Assembly: GCF_016862455.1 (NCBI RefSeq)
Contig: NZ_BOMZ01000116.1
Span: 1 to 62,527, forward strand
DNA length: 62,527 nt
Reading direction: 5' to 3'
From: Actinoplanes utahensis
GTDB taxonomy: Bacteria; Actinomycetota; Actinomycetes; Mycobacteriales; Micromonosporaceae
Of this stretch, positions 1 to 7,545 are shown piece by piece. The first letter of the stretch is position 1. Each line of letters begins with the position of its first letter. The translations under genes and the position numbers were made by a program. The notes under the pieces were generated by a model, which was not told where the DNA came from, did no database searches, and saw nothing but the letters and a program-made list of their open reading frames with translations.

Positions 1-23
1 ATGAGAACCAGCCGGGGTGAACG

Positions 24-881
24 CTAACCCCGTACACCCGGCCGGGGTTTGGGCTGGCACTTGGGGCAGCTGAAACTGGACCGGTTCATGAACTGCTCCC
101 GGCGGATGATCGCCCCGCATCGGGAGCAGGGCTCGTTCTCCCGGCCGTAGGCGTTCAGCGACCGGTCGAAGTAGCCGCTCTCCCCGTTCACGTTGACGTA
201 GAGCTCGTCGAAGCTGGTGCCACCGGCCACGATGGCTTCGCCGAGCACGTCGCGCACGTGACCGAGCAGGCGCTGCACGGCCGGGCCGGTGAGCTGGTCG
301 GTGGGGCGGGTGCCGTGCAGTCCGGCCCGCCACAATGCCTCGTCGGCGTAGATGTTGCCGACCCCGGAGATCAGGGTCTGGTCCAGCAGGGCGCGTTTGA
401 CCTCGGTGTGCCGGCCGCGGATCCGGGCGGTGAACGCCGCGTCGTCGAAGAGCGGGTCCATCGGGTCACGGGCGATGTGCGAGATCTCGTCCGGCAGCTC
501 GGCGCCACCCTCGGACACCGACAGGCCGCCGAAGGTGCGCTGGTCGACGAAGCGCAGTTGCGGCCCGCCGTCGGTGAAGGTGAACCGGATCCGCAGGTGT
601 TTCTCGTCGGGGGCGTCGGCCGGCTGCATCAGCAGCTGGCCGCTCATCCCCAGGTGGCCGATGATCGCGTCGCCGGAGTCGAGCGGCAGCCACAGGTATT
701 TGCCGCGGCGGGAGACGTCCAGGACGGTCCGGCCGGCGAGCACCGCGGAGAAGTGGGCGTCGCCGGGCAGGTGGCGGCGGATCGCGCGCGGGTGCAGCAC
801 CTCGGCGCCGGCGATGGTGCGGCCGGTCACCCACTTCGCCAGGCCCATGCGGACGGTCTCGACCTCGGGAAGCTCGGGCAC
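24..881 (-). CDS. mutM: Formamidopyrimidine-DNA glycosylase (Fpg/MutM)
   Basis: Bifunctional base-excision repair enzyme that removes 8-oxoguanine and formamidopyrimidines and nicks the abasic site. The GTG start gives MPELPEVE, exposing the catalytic Pro2/Glu3 pair after Met removal; a Lys in RRGKYL (about residue 62) matches the conserved catalytic lysine. The C-terminus carries a four-Cys zinc finger (CSRCG, then CPKC, about residues 251-275) after the helix-two-turn-helix. At 285 aa it has the usual family length. It is the last gene of the minus-strand rsmD-to-mutM operon, 12 bp after the membrane mannosyltransferase gene. The fpg-rnc neighbourhood is, from memory, also found in mycobacteria, which supports the call. 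Confidence 0.97.
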   Translation of the reverse strand: MPELPEVETVRMGLAKWVTGRTIAGAEVLHPRAIRRHLPGDAHFSAVLAGRTVLDVSRRGKYLWLPLDSGDAIIGHLGMSGQLLMQPADAPDEKHLRIRFTFTDGGPQLRFVDQRTFGGLSVSEGGAELPDEISHIARDPMDPLFDDAAFTARIRGRHTEVKRALLDQTLISGVGNIYADEALWRAGLHGTRPTDQLTGPAVQRLLGHVRDVLGEAIVAGGTSFDELYVNVNGESGYFDRSLNAYGRENEPCSRCGAIIRREQFMNRSSFSCPKCQPKPRPGVRG

Positions 882-893
882 TTCAGGGGTCCT

Positions 894-2054
894 TTACAGG
901 GTGTATGGCCAGACGGTTACCAGGTAGGCGCCGTACCACAGACCGAACAGCGCCCAGGCGGTGATCGACAGGACCGCGACCCGGGGGCGGGCACGGGCCG
1001 CCGCCACGACGGCGGGCAGCAGCGTCAACAGTACGGGCAGCAGCAGCCGTGGCTTGGAGTGGTAGAAACCGGCCTGGCCGTAGACCAGGATCATCGCCAC
1101 CACGCCGTAGACGACGAGCGGCGGCCAGTGCTTCTGCGTCAGCGCCACCCCGGCCGCGGCCAGAGCCACGAGCAGGATGAACGCGACGCTGAGCGGAATC
1201 CAGCCGTCCCCGGTGCGCAGGGTCTTCCCGAGGAACTCGACGGTGCTGCGGCCGTAGTCGAACGAGGTGCCCCACCCGGCGGTCTGGATCTTGAACCAGG
1301 CGCTCAGGTCACCGACTCGGTAGGCGACCCAGCCCAGGTAGAGCGGGACCCCGGCGAGCGCGGCCGCCGCCGCGGCCAGCGGCTTGATCTTGTGCTCCTC
1401 ATCGCGCAGCGCCATCAGCGCGGCGACCGCGAGACCGAGCGCGGCGGCGGCGCCGGTCGGGCGGCTCAGCGCGGTGGCCAGGCCGAGCAGGCCGGCGGCC
1501 CACCACACCCGGCGGTGGGCGGCCACGAACATGCCGGCGACCAGAGCGATGAAGAGACTCTCCGAGTACGCCATGGACAGCACCACGGAAGCCGGGGCCG
1601 AGCAGCAGATCGCCACCAGCGCCCAGCCGGCCCGTTTGCCGTACAGCGACGAGCCGAGCAGGTGCAGGGCGACGCCGGCGCCGATCGAGGCGAGCCAGGC
1701 GACGGCGATCGCGGCCGTGCCCGGCTCGAGGCCGAGCGCCGCGCCGGCCCGGATCAGGATCGGGTAGGCGGGGAAGAAGGCGAGCTCGTTGCCTTCCAGG
1801 GCGCCCTGGGCGTCGTACGTGTAACCGTCCGGGTAGCCGTCCATGGCGACCCGCAGGAACCAGCCGCCGTCCCAGATCAGCAGCCGATCCCACACCGATT
1901 TCGGCTGCGCGGTGGCGCTCCCCAGCCAGGCGATCAGGAGGAGCTGGACCGCCCTGGTCAGAGCCAGGATGCCGACCGCGGTCAGGACACCGTCCCAGCT
2001 GCCCGCTCTCTCCCACAGACGTTCCTTCGTGGGTTGCTCCACGGTGGTGGTCAT
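894..2054 (-). CDS. PIG-V-like polytopic mannosyltransferase
   Basis: Predicted integral-membrane glycosyltransferase of the GT-C type, 386 aa with roughly nine hydrophobic segments. The first extracytoplasmic loop holds the WDGGWFLRVA stretch typical of the PIG-V-like family, and a later loop has SMAYSESLF, also characteristic. Such enzymes transfer mannose from a polyprenyl-phosphate donor to lipids or proteins; the substrate here cannot be read from sequence. I chose the ATG at 2054 because it overlaps the rnc stop by the 4-bp ATGA arrangement used repeatedly in this operon; an ATG 33 bp upstream is possible. It lies between rnc and mutM and is probably translationally coupled to rnc. The family is fairly clear, the exact activity is not. 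Confidence 0.8.
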   Translation of the reverse strand: MTTTVEQPTKERLWERAGSWDGVLTAVGILALTRAVQLLLIAWLGSATAQPKSVWDRLLIWDGGWFLRVAMDGYPDGYTYDAQGALEGNELAFFPAYPILIRAGAALGLEPGTAAIAVAWLASIGAGVALHLLGSSLYGKRAGWALVAICCSAPASVVLSMAYSESLFIALVAGMFVAAHRRVWWAAGLLGLATALSRPTGAAAALGLAVAALMALRDEEHKIKPLAAAAAALAGVPLYLGWVAYRVGDLSAWFKIQTAGWGTSFDYGRSTVEFLGKTLRTGDGWIPLSVAFILLVALAAAGVALTQKHWPPLVVYGVVAMILVYGQAGFYHSKPRLLLPVLLTLLPAVVAAARARPRVAVLSITAWALFGLWYGAYLVTVWPYTL

Positions 2055-2770
2055 TGTTCTTCGGACTGCTCGGTCAGAGTCCGCCACGCGGCCGCGGCGG
2101 CCCGCTGCTCCGCCTGCTTCTTGCTGCGGCCCTCGGAGCCGCCGTACTTCTCCCCGGCCACCACGACCCAGGCGGTGAAGGTCTTCGCGTGATCCGGGCC
2201 GGAGTCCTCGATCTCGTAGTCCGGAACACCCAGCCCGAGTGCCGCGGTCAGCTCCTGGAGGCTGGTCTTCCAGTCCAGGGCCGCGCCCCGGCCGGCCGAC
2301 TCGGCCATCAGCGGGTCGAACAGCCGGTGGATCACCTCGTCGGCGATCTCCAGGCCGTGCTCCAGGTAGATCGCGCCGAGCAGGGCCTCCAGGGTGTCGG
2401 CCAGGATGCTCGCCTTGTCCCGGCCACCGGTGGTCTCCTCGCCCTTGCCGAGCAGCAGGTGCGGGCCGAGCCCGGCCGGGCCCAGACCACGGGCCACGTC
2501 GGCCAGCGCGTGCATGTTCACCACGCTGGCCCGCAGCTTCGCCAGCTGGCCCTCCGGCAGGTCCGGGTGGTTGTGGAAGAGCGCGGAGGTGATGACCACG
2601 CCGAGCACCGAGTCGCCGAGGAACTCCAGGCGCTCGTTGGTCGGCAGGCCACCGTTCTCGTAGGCGTACGAGCGGTGGGTCAGGGCCCGTTCCAGCAGCT
2701 CCGGCTTGAACGGGACACCGAAGGCCTCCTCGAGCGGCTCGGTGGACGGACGACGGCGCTTGTCAATCAT
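2051..2770 (-). CDS. rnc: Ribonuclease III
   Basis: Double-stranded RNA endonuclease that processes the 30S rRNA precursor and structured mRNAs. The catalytic domain (about residues 15-155) contains the signature NERLEFLGDSVLG and a downstream acidic pair around DTLEALLGAIYLE; the double-stranded RNA-binding domain follows (about 165-235, ending in the KKQAEQRAAAAAW type of helix). At 239 aa it is full length. The start overlaps the end of the plsX-like gene by 8 bp and the stop overlaps the next start by ATGA, so it sits in the middle of a coupled operon with rpmF, plsX-like and mutM. Confidence 0.97.
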   Translation of the reverse strand: MIDKRRRPSTEPLEEAFGVPFKPELLERALTHRSYAYENGGLPTNERLEFLGDSVLGVVITSALFHNHPDLPEGQLAKLRASVVNMHALADVARGLGPAGLGPHLLLGKGEETTGGRDKASILADTLEALLGAIYLEHGLEIADEVIHRLFDPLMAESAGRGAALDWKTSLQELTAALGLGVPDYEIEDSGPDHAKTFTAWVVVAGEKYGGSEGRSKKQAEQRAAAAAWRTLTEQSEEQ

Positions 2771-3758
2771 TGGCGATACCTCGCTGGGCTCTCAGCAGAT
2801 CGGCGATCACCGCGACCGAGGCGCGGCGATGCAGGTCGGCCGCGAGCGCGATGCCCGCGGCGAGATCCGGGCCGGCCGCCGCACCATGGCAGACGACGAC
2901 CGTGCCGGAAACCCCGAGCAGCAGCGCGGCTCGGGGCGGCAAGTCCTTCTCCGGGGCAGGTGGGCCGGTCAGCGCGTACGCCGTCTCCAGGCCCTTGAGC
3001 AGTACGTTTCCCGTGAAACCGTCGGTCACCACGACGTCGGCGGCTCGGCCGAGCACGACGTCGCCGCCCTCGACCAGTCCGGCGTAGCGGGCGCCGCCGG
3101 GCAGCGGCAGGTCGTAGAGCAGAGCGGGTAGCGTTCGGCGCAGGCGGTCACCCTTGCCGGGCTCGGTGCCGATGGTGAGCAGGCCCACACGCGGGGCGGG
3201 GATGCGGTGCACGACCGAGGCGTAGGCGGCCCCCAGGCGGGCGTGCCAGGCCAGGGTCTCCGCGTCGGAGTCGACGGCCGAACCCACGTCCAGCAGGATC
3301 ACCCGGCCGGCGGCGGTGGGCAGCACGGCGGTGAGCGCGGGACGACGGACACCGGGCCAGCGGCCCAGCTCGCGGGCGGCGGAGACGACGGCGACCCGGG
3401 TGTCCCCGGCGGAGACGACGGCGTCGGCTCGGCCCTCGGCGACCAGGCGCATCGCACCGGGCACCGTGGCGGTGGGGGTGATCTCCGTGGTGACCCGGCG
3501 ACGTTCGGCCGGTTTCAGGGCGGCGACCACCGCGTCGGCGGCTTCGGCCGGGCCGACGAGAGTCAGATGAAGGAACGGGTCTGCCCTGCAAGCGCGAAGA
3601 GCGCCGTCAACCACGACGGCGGGAGCCTGGTCCCCGCCGAGGAGGTCGACGGCGATCCTCGCGATGCCCGGCTCCCCGACAGTTCTCTGTCCGGGAGCCG
3701 TGGCACCGGTGGTTCGCCACCGCTCGGGCACGACCCGCCCGAAGATCGGGCGCGTCAC
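2763..3758 (-). CDS. plsX: Divergent PlsX-like phosphate acyltransferase
   Basis: PlsX makes acyl-phosphate from acyl-ACP for phosphatidic acid synthesis. Family signals are RIAVDLLGGD near residue 35, ILLDVGSAVDSD (PlsX has LDLGANVD), VVTDGFTGNVLLK, and SGTVVVCHGAA near the C-terminus. The gene lies between rpmF and rnc, the classical rpmF-plsX position. It is divergent: the usual SAGNTGA loop reads SAGDTRV, and about 33 residues precede the normal N-terminus. The GTG at 3758 lies 9 bp after rpmF but has a poor Shine-Dalgarno, and a second GTG about 27 bp in is possible, so the start is uncertain. It could have a changed substrate or be partly degenerate. Membership in the family is convincing, activity less so. 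Confidence 0.8.
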   Translation of the reverse strand: MTRPIFGRVVPERWRTTGATAPGQRTVGEPGIARIAVDLLGGDQAPAVVVDGALRACRADPFLHLTLVGPAEAADAVVAALKPAERRRVTTEITPTATVPGAMRLVAEGRADAVVSAGDTRVAVVSAARELGRWPGVRRPALTAVLPTAAGRVILLDVGSAVDSDAETLAWHARLGAAYASVVHRIPAPRVGLLTIGTEPGKGDRLRRTLPALLYDLPLPGGARYAGLVEGGDVVLGRAADVVVTDGFTGNVLLKGLETAYALTGPPAPEKDLPPRAALLLGVSGTVVVCHGAAAGPDLAAGIALAADLHRRASVAVIADLLRAQRGIAND

Positions 3759-3767
3759 GCGGCGACG

Positions 3768-3941
3768 TCAGACCTCGAGGACCTGACGGCCGTTGTAGGT
3801 GCCGCAGACACCACAGGCGGCGTGCGGCAGCTTCGGCGACTTGCACTGGGAGCAGGCCGCGGTAACCACCGCGGTCGCCTTCCAGTTGGCCCGGCGCGAG
3901 CGGGTGTTGCTGCGCGACATCTTGCGCTTGGGGACGGCCAC
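3768..3941 (-). CDS. rpmF: 50S ribosomal protein L32
   Basis: Small zinc-binding protein of the large ribosomal subunit, 57 aa. The translation begins MAVPKRKMSRSNTRSRRA and carries two Cys pairs (CSQCK and CGVCG) that form the zinc ribbon, ending in NGRQVLEV. The GTG start at 3941 is preceded by GAGGAG at good spacing and lies 5 bp after the yceD-like stop. The zinc-containing (C+) form is the zinc-replete paralogue type. The yceD-rpmF-plsX order is conserved across many bacteria, which fixes the identification. Confidence 0.97.
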   Translation of the reverse strand: MAVPKRKMSRSNTRSRRANWKATAVVTAACSQCKSPKLPHAACGVCGTYNGRQVLEV

Positions 3942-3946
3942 GGTTC

Positions 3947-4510
3947 CTACTCCTCGTTTTGTGTCAGGTTGCGCAAAGCGGCCCAGCGAGCATCGATCTC
4001 CTCATGGCTGTGGTCAGCCGGGAGGTCGTCGAAGTGCACTCCACACTCGGAGCACAGTCCTGGGCAGTCCGGGCGGCAGAGCGGGGTGGTCGGCAGCGTC
4101 AGCACGACCGCATCCCGGACCGCCAGCTCCAGGTCTAGCAGGTCGCCCTGCATCCGCCCCACCTCGTCCTCCTCGGTGGTCTCCTCGGTGGTGCTGTCCG
4201 CATAGGCGAACAGCTCCGCGAGGGACACCTCGAACGACTTGTCGATCTCGTTGAGGCAACGCCCGCACTCGCCGTGGAGCGAGCCGCTGACGGTGCCGCT
4301 GATGTAGACCCCCTCCGACACCGACGTCATGCTCAGATCGAGCGTGAGGTCGGAACCCTCGGGAACCGAGATCATTTCCAGACCGAGGTCCGCCGGGGCC
4401 GGCACCACCCGTTTCAGGGCACGCGTCGCACCAGGCTGCCGTGGGAGCTTCGTCGTGTCGACGACCAGCGGCTTCCTGGGGTCAAGGTGGCTCTGCGGTG
4501 ACTTGGGCAT
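3947..4510 (-). CDS. YceD/DUF177 family protein (rRNA accumulation)
   Basis: Member of the DUF177/YceD family, linked in other bacteria to 23S rRNA accumulation and found upstream of rpmF. The 187-aa protein has an N-terminal beta-rich part and a C-terminal region with two Cys pairs: CGRC (about residues 86-89) and the cluster CRPDCPGLCSECG (about 143-155), the usual family motif. An acidic, Thr/Glu-rich insert (about 104-117) is a likely flexible loop. It ends 5 bp before rpmF, so the two are probably co-translated. The biochemical role of the family is still unsettled. Confidence 0.9.
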   Translation of the reverse strand: MPKSPQSHLDPRKPLVVDTTKLPRQPGATRALKRVVPAPADLGLEMISVPEGSDLTLDLSMTSVSEGVYISGTVSGSLHGECGRCLNEIDKSFEVSLAELFAYADSTTEETTEEDEVGRMQGDLLDLELAVRDAVVLTLPTTPLCRPDCPGLCSECGVHFDDLPADHSHEEIDARWAALRNLTQNEE

Positions 4511-4585
4511 CGTGATTCCTCAGCCATGGGTAGGCCGACCGAAAACATTACCTGAGCTTGTAGGACGTCGTCGAATCGGGCGTAC

Positions 4586-5083
4586 CTAGAACGGTAGGGG
4601 GCGCTCCGCGTCCTCACCCTGGAAGGTGCCGATCTCGCGGAGAGCGTGCATCTTGTCACGCCCGCGCTCGATCGAGGCCAGCGCCCGGGTCAGGAACTGC
4701 TCGAAGTTGGCCAGGGCGGTGTCGACGTAGTCGTCGACCTCCTCCCGGAGCCGCTGCGCCTCGGTCCGCGCCTCGGCGATGATCCGCGCGCCCTCGTGCT
4801 CCGCCGAGACGGTGATCTCATTGACCGAGACCAGACGGGCGTGCTCACTCTCACCCTCGCTGACGATCCGGTCCGCCTCACGACGGCCGGCCTCCACGAT
4901 CCGGTCCCGCTCGTCCAGCACGGCGGCGGCCTTGCGCAGTTCGGAGGGAAGCTCGGCGCGCAGCTCCTCGAGACGCTCGACCATCTCGTGACGGTCGAAC
5001 ATGAAATTCGTCCGGGACATCGGCACCGATCGTGCGTCCTGAACCAGCTCGATGAGCTCGTCTATACGGTCGAGCGGATCCAC
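4586..5083 (-). CDS. sepIVA: DivIVA-like coiled-coil protein, SepIVA homologue
   Basis: Cytoplasmic coiled-coil protein of 165 aa beginning MDPLDRIDELIEL, with long charged helices (about residues 40-150: EMVERLEELRAEL, EARTEAQRLREEVDDYVD) and few prolines. Mycobacterial SepIVA, encoded beside coaD and DUF177, is a septum and elongation factor of the DivIVA family; the same neighbours here support the assignment. I chose the GTG at 5083 because GGGAGTGAGG stands just upstream and the protein then starts 20 bp after the coaD stop; the longer reading frame runs back into coaD. Function in growth-pole or septum organisation is inferred from homology and context. Confidence 0.82.
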   Translation of the reverse strand: MDPLDRIDELIELVQDARSVPMSRTNFMFDRHEMVERLEELRAELPSELRKAAAVLDERDRIVEAGRREADRIVSEGESEHARLVSVNEITVSAEHEGARIIAEARTEAQRLREEVDDYVDTALANFEQFLTRALASIERGRDKMHALREIGTFQGEDAERPLPF

Positions 5084-5103
5084 CGGCGCCTCACTCCCGT
5101 CGA

Positions 5104-5583
5104 CTAATTCTGCTTCAGCCGGCCCACCAGCCGGGCCAGCACATTGTCCGGCAGGTACGCCGAGGCGTCCCCACCCCACTTCACGACGTCCTTGACAAGG
5201 CTGGACGACAGGAACGAGTAAAGCGGATTCGTCGGCATGAACAGGGTCTCCACACCGGAGAGCCCGATGTTCATCTGCGCCATCTGCAACTCGTAGTCGA
5301 AGTCGCTCACCGCGCGGAGGCCCTTGACCACCACGGCCGCGCCCTGGTCACGGCAGAAGTCGACGAGCAGGCCGTGGAAGGAGGCGACGCGCACGTTCGG
5401 GTACTGGGCGGTCGCCTCGCCCAGCATCTCCAGGCGCTCCTCGATGGTGAACAGCCCGGACTTCGACTGGTTGATGAGGACTCCGATGATGACCTCGTCG
5501 AACAGCCGGCTGGCCCGTCCGACGATGTCGAGATGCCCGTTGGTGACCGGGTCGAAGGAGCCTGGACACACCGCTCGTCTCAT
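5104..5583 (-). CDS. coaD: Phosphopantetheine adenylyltransferase
   Basis: Catalyses the fourth step of CoA biosynthesis, 4'-phosphopantetheine plus ATP to dephospho-CoA. The 159-aa protein starts MRRAVCPGSFDPVTNGHLDI, containing the nucleotidyltransferase motif with the TNGH catalytic His; the C-terminal region includes YSFLSSSLVKDV, where the conserved SSSxVR/K element binds the triphosphate. The ATG at 5583 overlaps the rsmD stop by ATGA. The rsmD-coaD pair is widely conserved, so the two are translationally coupled. Confidence 0.98.
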   Translation of the reverse strand: MRRAVCPGSFDPVTNGHLDIVGRASRLFDEVIIGVLINQSKSGLFTIEERLEMLGEATAQYPNVRVASFHGLLVDFCRDQGAAVVVKGLRAVSDFDYELQMAQMNIGLSGVETLFMPTNPLYSFLSSSLVKDVVKWGGDASAYLPDNVLARLVGRLKQN

Positions 5584-6143
5584 GATCGGCGACCGTACCA
5601 AAGAGTGGTCTCCCCGTAACGCCGGGTACGGTCCCCGACCAGACCGTCCACCCAGCTCAGCGGCCCACTGCGCTTCGATCGCTCGAAAATCACCACGGCG
5701 TCCGGCGCCAGCCAACCGTTGGCCACCAGTTCCTCCTGCACGGTGTCGATCTCGTCGTCGCCGAGCGCATAGGGCGGATCGGCGAACACCACGTCGTACG
5801 GCCCCCCGGCGGGCGGGTCGCCCAGCACCTGGACCACCTTGCCGGTCACCAATCTGGCGGCCGCGCCGACCTTCAGGGCGACGATGTTGTCCCGGATCAC
5901 CCGGGCGGCTTTCGCGTCCGCCTCGACGAGCAGCGCGTGCGCCGCGCCCCGGGAGAGCGCCTCCAGGCCGATGGCGCCGGATCCGGCGTACAGATCGGCG
6001 ACCCGCGCCCCGGAGAGGTCGGTCATCGTTTCCAGTGAGCTGAAGAAGGCCTCGCGGACCCGGTCCGATGTGGGCCTGGTGTGCGCGCCGGCCGGGGCAG
6101 CGAGACGGCGCCCGCCGTGTGCGCCCGCGATAATCCTGGTCAT
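5580..6143 (-). CDS. rsmD: 16S rRNA (guanine966-N2)-methyltransferase
   Basis: SAM-dependent methyltransferase that modifies G966 of 16S rRNA during 30S assembly. The 187-aa protein begins MTRIIAGAHGGRRL, has the SAM-binding loop VADLYAGSGAIGLEALSRG (about residues 46-64) and the catalytic N-methyltransferase motif DPPY (about 119-122). It is the first gene of the long minus-strand operon that continues with coaD; its start lies about 315 bp from the divergent LPXTG gene. Confidence 0.97.
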   Translation of the reverse strand: MTRIIAGAHGGRRLAAPAGAHTRPTSDRVREAFFSSLETMTDLSGARVADLYAGSGAIGLEALSRGAAHALLVEADAKAARVIRDNIVALKVGAAARLVTGKVVQVLGDPPAGGPYDVVFADPPYALGDDEIDTVQEELVANGWLAPDAVVIFERSKRSGPLSWVDGLVGDRTRRYGETTLWYGRRS

Positions 6144-6457
6144 CAGAGGCGACGCTACTTCACCACCCGCGTTCGCCCACGTGCGCGTGAACTTTTACCC
6201 CGAGATGAGAACTACGCGCGACGATACGCCTCCGTTCCGTAGAGCGAAGATCACAGATCGGCCACAAGAGCATTAGCGGCTGCTGAGACGTTTCTTTGAC
6301 CATCCGAAGTGACTATCGTCGGGCGACGTTGCGGGTGCGTTCTATCGTCCGTTTCCGCGACCTACACCGGAAGGCGTCCGGCGGAGCCTCCGTCCACCTG
6401 CGAGTCTCCGCGTTCTTCCCGTGCAGCCACTTGATCCCCCCTTACACAGGAGTTGGC
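6144..6457. other. Divergent intergenic region, rsmD / LPXTG gene
   Basis: No convincing ORF. It must hold the promoters of both the rsmD operon and the first LPXTG gene, plus the long 5' leader of the latter. A TTTGACC/TATCGT pair near 6295-6317 resembles promoter elements but its spacing is poor, so I do not assign it. No riboswitch class was recognised. Confidence 0.5.
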
Positions 6458-7450
6458 GTGAACGTGTCCAAGTCCCCGCTCAGCCGCGCGACGGCCCTCG
6501 TCGCCGGATCGCTGATCGGCATGGCCGGCGTCGTGGCGTTCGCCTCGCCCGCCCAGGCCCACCACAGCACCGTCGTCGGCACCGCCAACTGCGACACCGT
6601 TTCCGGCAAGTACGTCGTGGACTGGACCGTCAACGGCATCGGTAGCCCTCAGAAGCTGACGTTCCAGTTCACCAAGGTGGAACTGCTCCCGGCCGGAACC
6701 AAGTTCGAGGAGCCGGTGACGATCGTCGAGGGCAAGGACCTCGACAACGGCCGCTACACCGGCAAGCAGCTGGTGCCCGGTGACGCGAAGAGCGCCACCC
6801 TCACGGTCAAGGCGTGGTGGGGCGAGAACGCCGGCGACCAGTCGGACGTCTCCAAGACGGTCCCGCTCGGCGGCGACTGCAAGAAGCCCGAGACGCCCGC
6901 GGAGAACCCGAGCACCCCCGCCGAGCAGCCCAGCACCCCCGCGGAGCAGCCGAGCACCCCCGCGGAGCAGCCGAGCACCCCCGCCGAGCAGCCGAGCACC
7001 CCGACCGACGAGCCGTCGACCCCGGTGAGCATCCCCGAGGACGTTCCCGCGGAGCCGATCTTCAACGTCACCTGCGACACCATCGAGATCGGTGTCGACA
7101 ACACCAAGAACACCACCCCGTTCAAGGTGGACTACGAGACCAGCAAGGGCGAGAAGCGCTCGCTGACCATCCCGGCCGGCAAGAAGGGCTCCGAGCTCTT
7201 CAGCGCCACCGAGGGCTTCTCGGTCAACGTGACCTTCACGGTCGAGTACAAGGGCAAGACCTACACCGAGTCCGGCACCATCCCGTTCGAGAAGCCCGCG
7301 GAGGGCTGTGACGACGGTGGCAACGGCGGCGGCCTGCCCGTCACCGGTGCGGCCGCGGGTGGCGTCGCCGGCGGCGCCGCGGTCCTGCTCGCCGTCGGCG
7401 CGGGCATGTTCTTCGTCGCCCGCCGCCGCAAGGTGAAGTTCACCGCCTGA
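6458..7450 (+). CDS. LPXTG-anchored surface protein with STPAEQP repeats
   Basis: Predicted cell-wall-anchored protein, 330 aa. The N-terminus has a signal peptide ending in SPAQA before HHSTV. The extracellular part has two beta-rich modules, each with paired Cys residues, separated by a flexible spacer of about five PSTPAEQ heptads (nt 6901-7024). The C-terminus has LPVTG (about residue 293), a hydrophobic span and the basic tail RRRK, a complete sortase sorting signal. I chose the GTG at 6458 because AGGAG stands upstream and the signal peptide then begins properly. The next gene has the same architecture, so the two probably act together on the cell surface. No sortase is encoded in the window; ligand and role are unknown. 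Confidence 0.88.
   Translation: MNVSKSPLSRATALVAGSLIGMAGVVAFASPAQAHHSTVVGTANCDTVSGKYVVDWTVNGIGSPQKLTFQFTKVELLPAGTKFEEPVTIVEGKDLDNGRYTGKQLVPGDAKSATLTVKAWWGENAGDQSDVSKTVPLGGDCKKPETPAENPSTPAEQPSTPAEQPSTPAEQPSTPAEQPSTPTDEPSTPVSIPEDVPAEPIFNVTCDTIEIGVDNTKNTTPFKVDYETSKGEKRSLTIPAGKKGSELFSATEGFSVNVTFTVEYKGKTYTESGTIPFEKPAEGCDDGGNGGGLPVTGAAAGGVAGGAAVLLAVGAGMFFVARRRKVKFTA
6901..7024 (+). repeat. 21-bp in-frame repeat coding for PSTPAEQ
   Basis: About five near-identical 21-bp units coding for P-S-T-P-A-E-Q, with degenerate edges. They form a proline-rich stalk in the first LPXTG protein. Copy number could vary between strains. Confidence 0.85.
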
Positions 7451-7485
7451 CAGCGGTTCAGAACCACAGAAAACCAGCAATGACC

Positions 7486-7518
7486 GGGGGCGCGTCGATC
7501 GAGTATCGGCGCGCCCCC
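7486..7518 (+). terminator. Hairpin between the two LPXTG genes
   Basis: GGGGGCGCG (7486-7494) pairs with CGCGCCCCC (7510-7518), with a 4-bp inner stem in the loop, followed by a C/T-rich stretch. It is probably a terminator or partial terminator that sets the ratio between the two genes. Confidence 0.55.
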
Positions 7519-7545
7519 GCCCATTCCCCCTTTCACGGAGAACAG

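Noticed and set aside
258..2192. Long plus-strand open frame opposite mutM and the mannosyltransferase gene
   Set aside because: Gly/Pro/Arg/Gln-rich translation without family motifs; it is antisense to two well-supported genes and typical of high-GC shadow frames.
6144..6457. Possible c-di-AMP or other riboswitch before the LPXTG gene
   Set aside because: None of the conserved core words I know for such aptamers are present.
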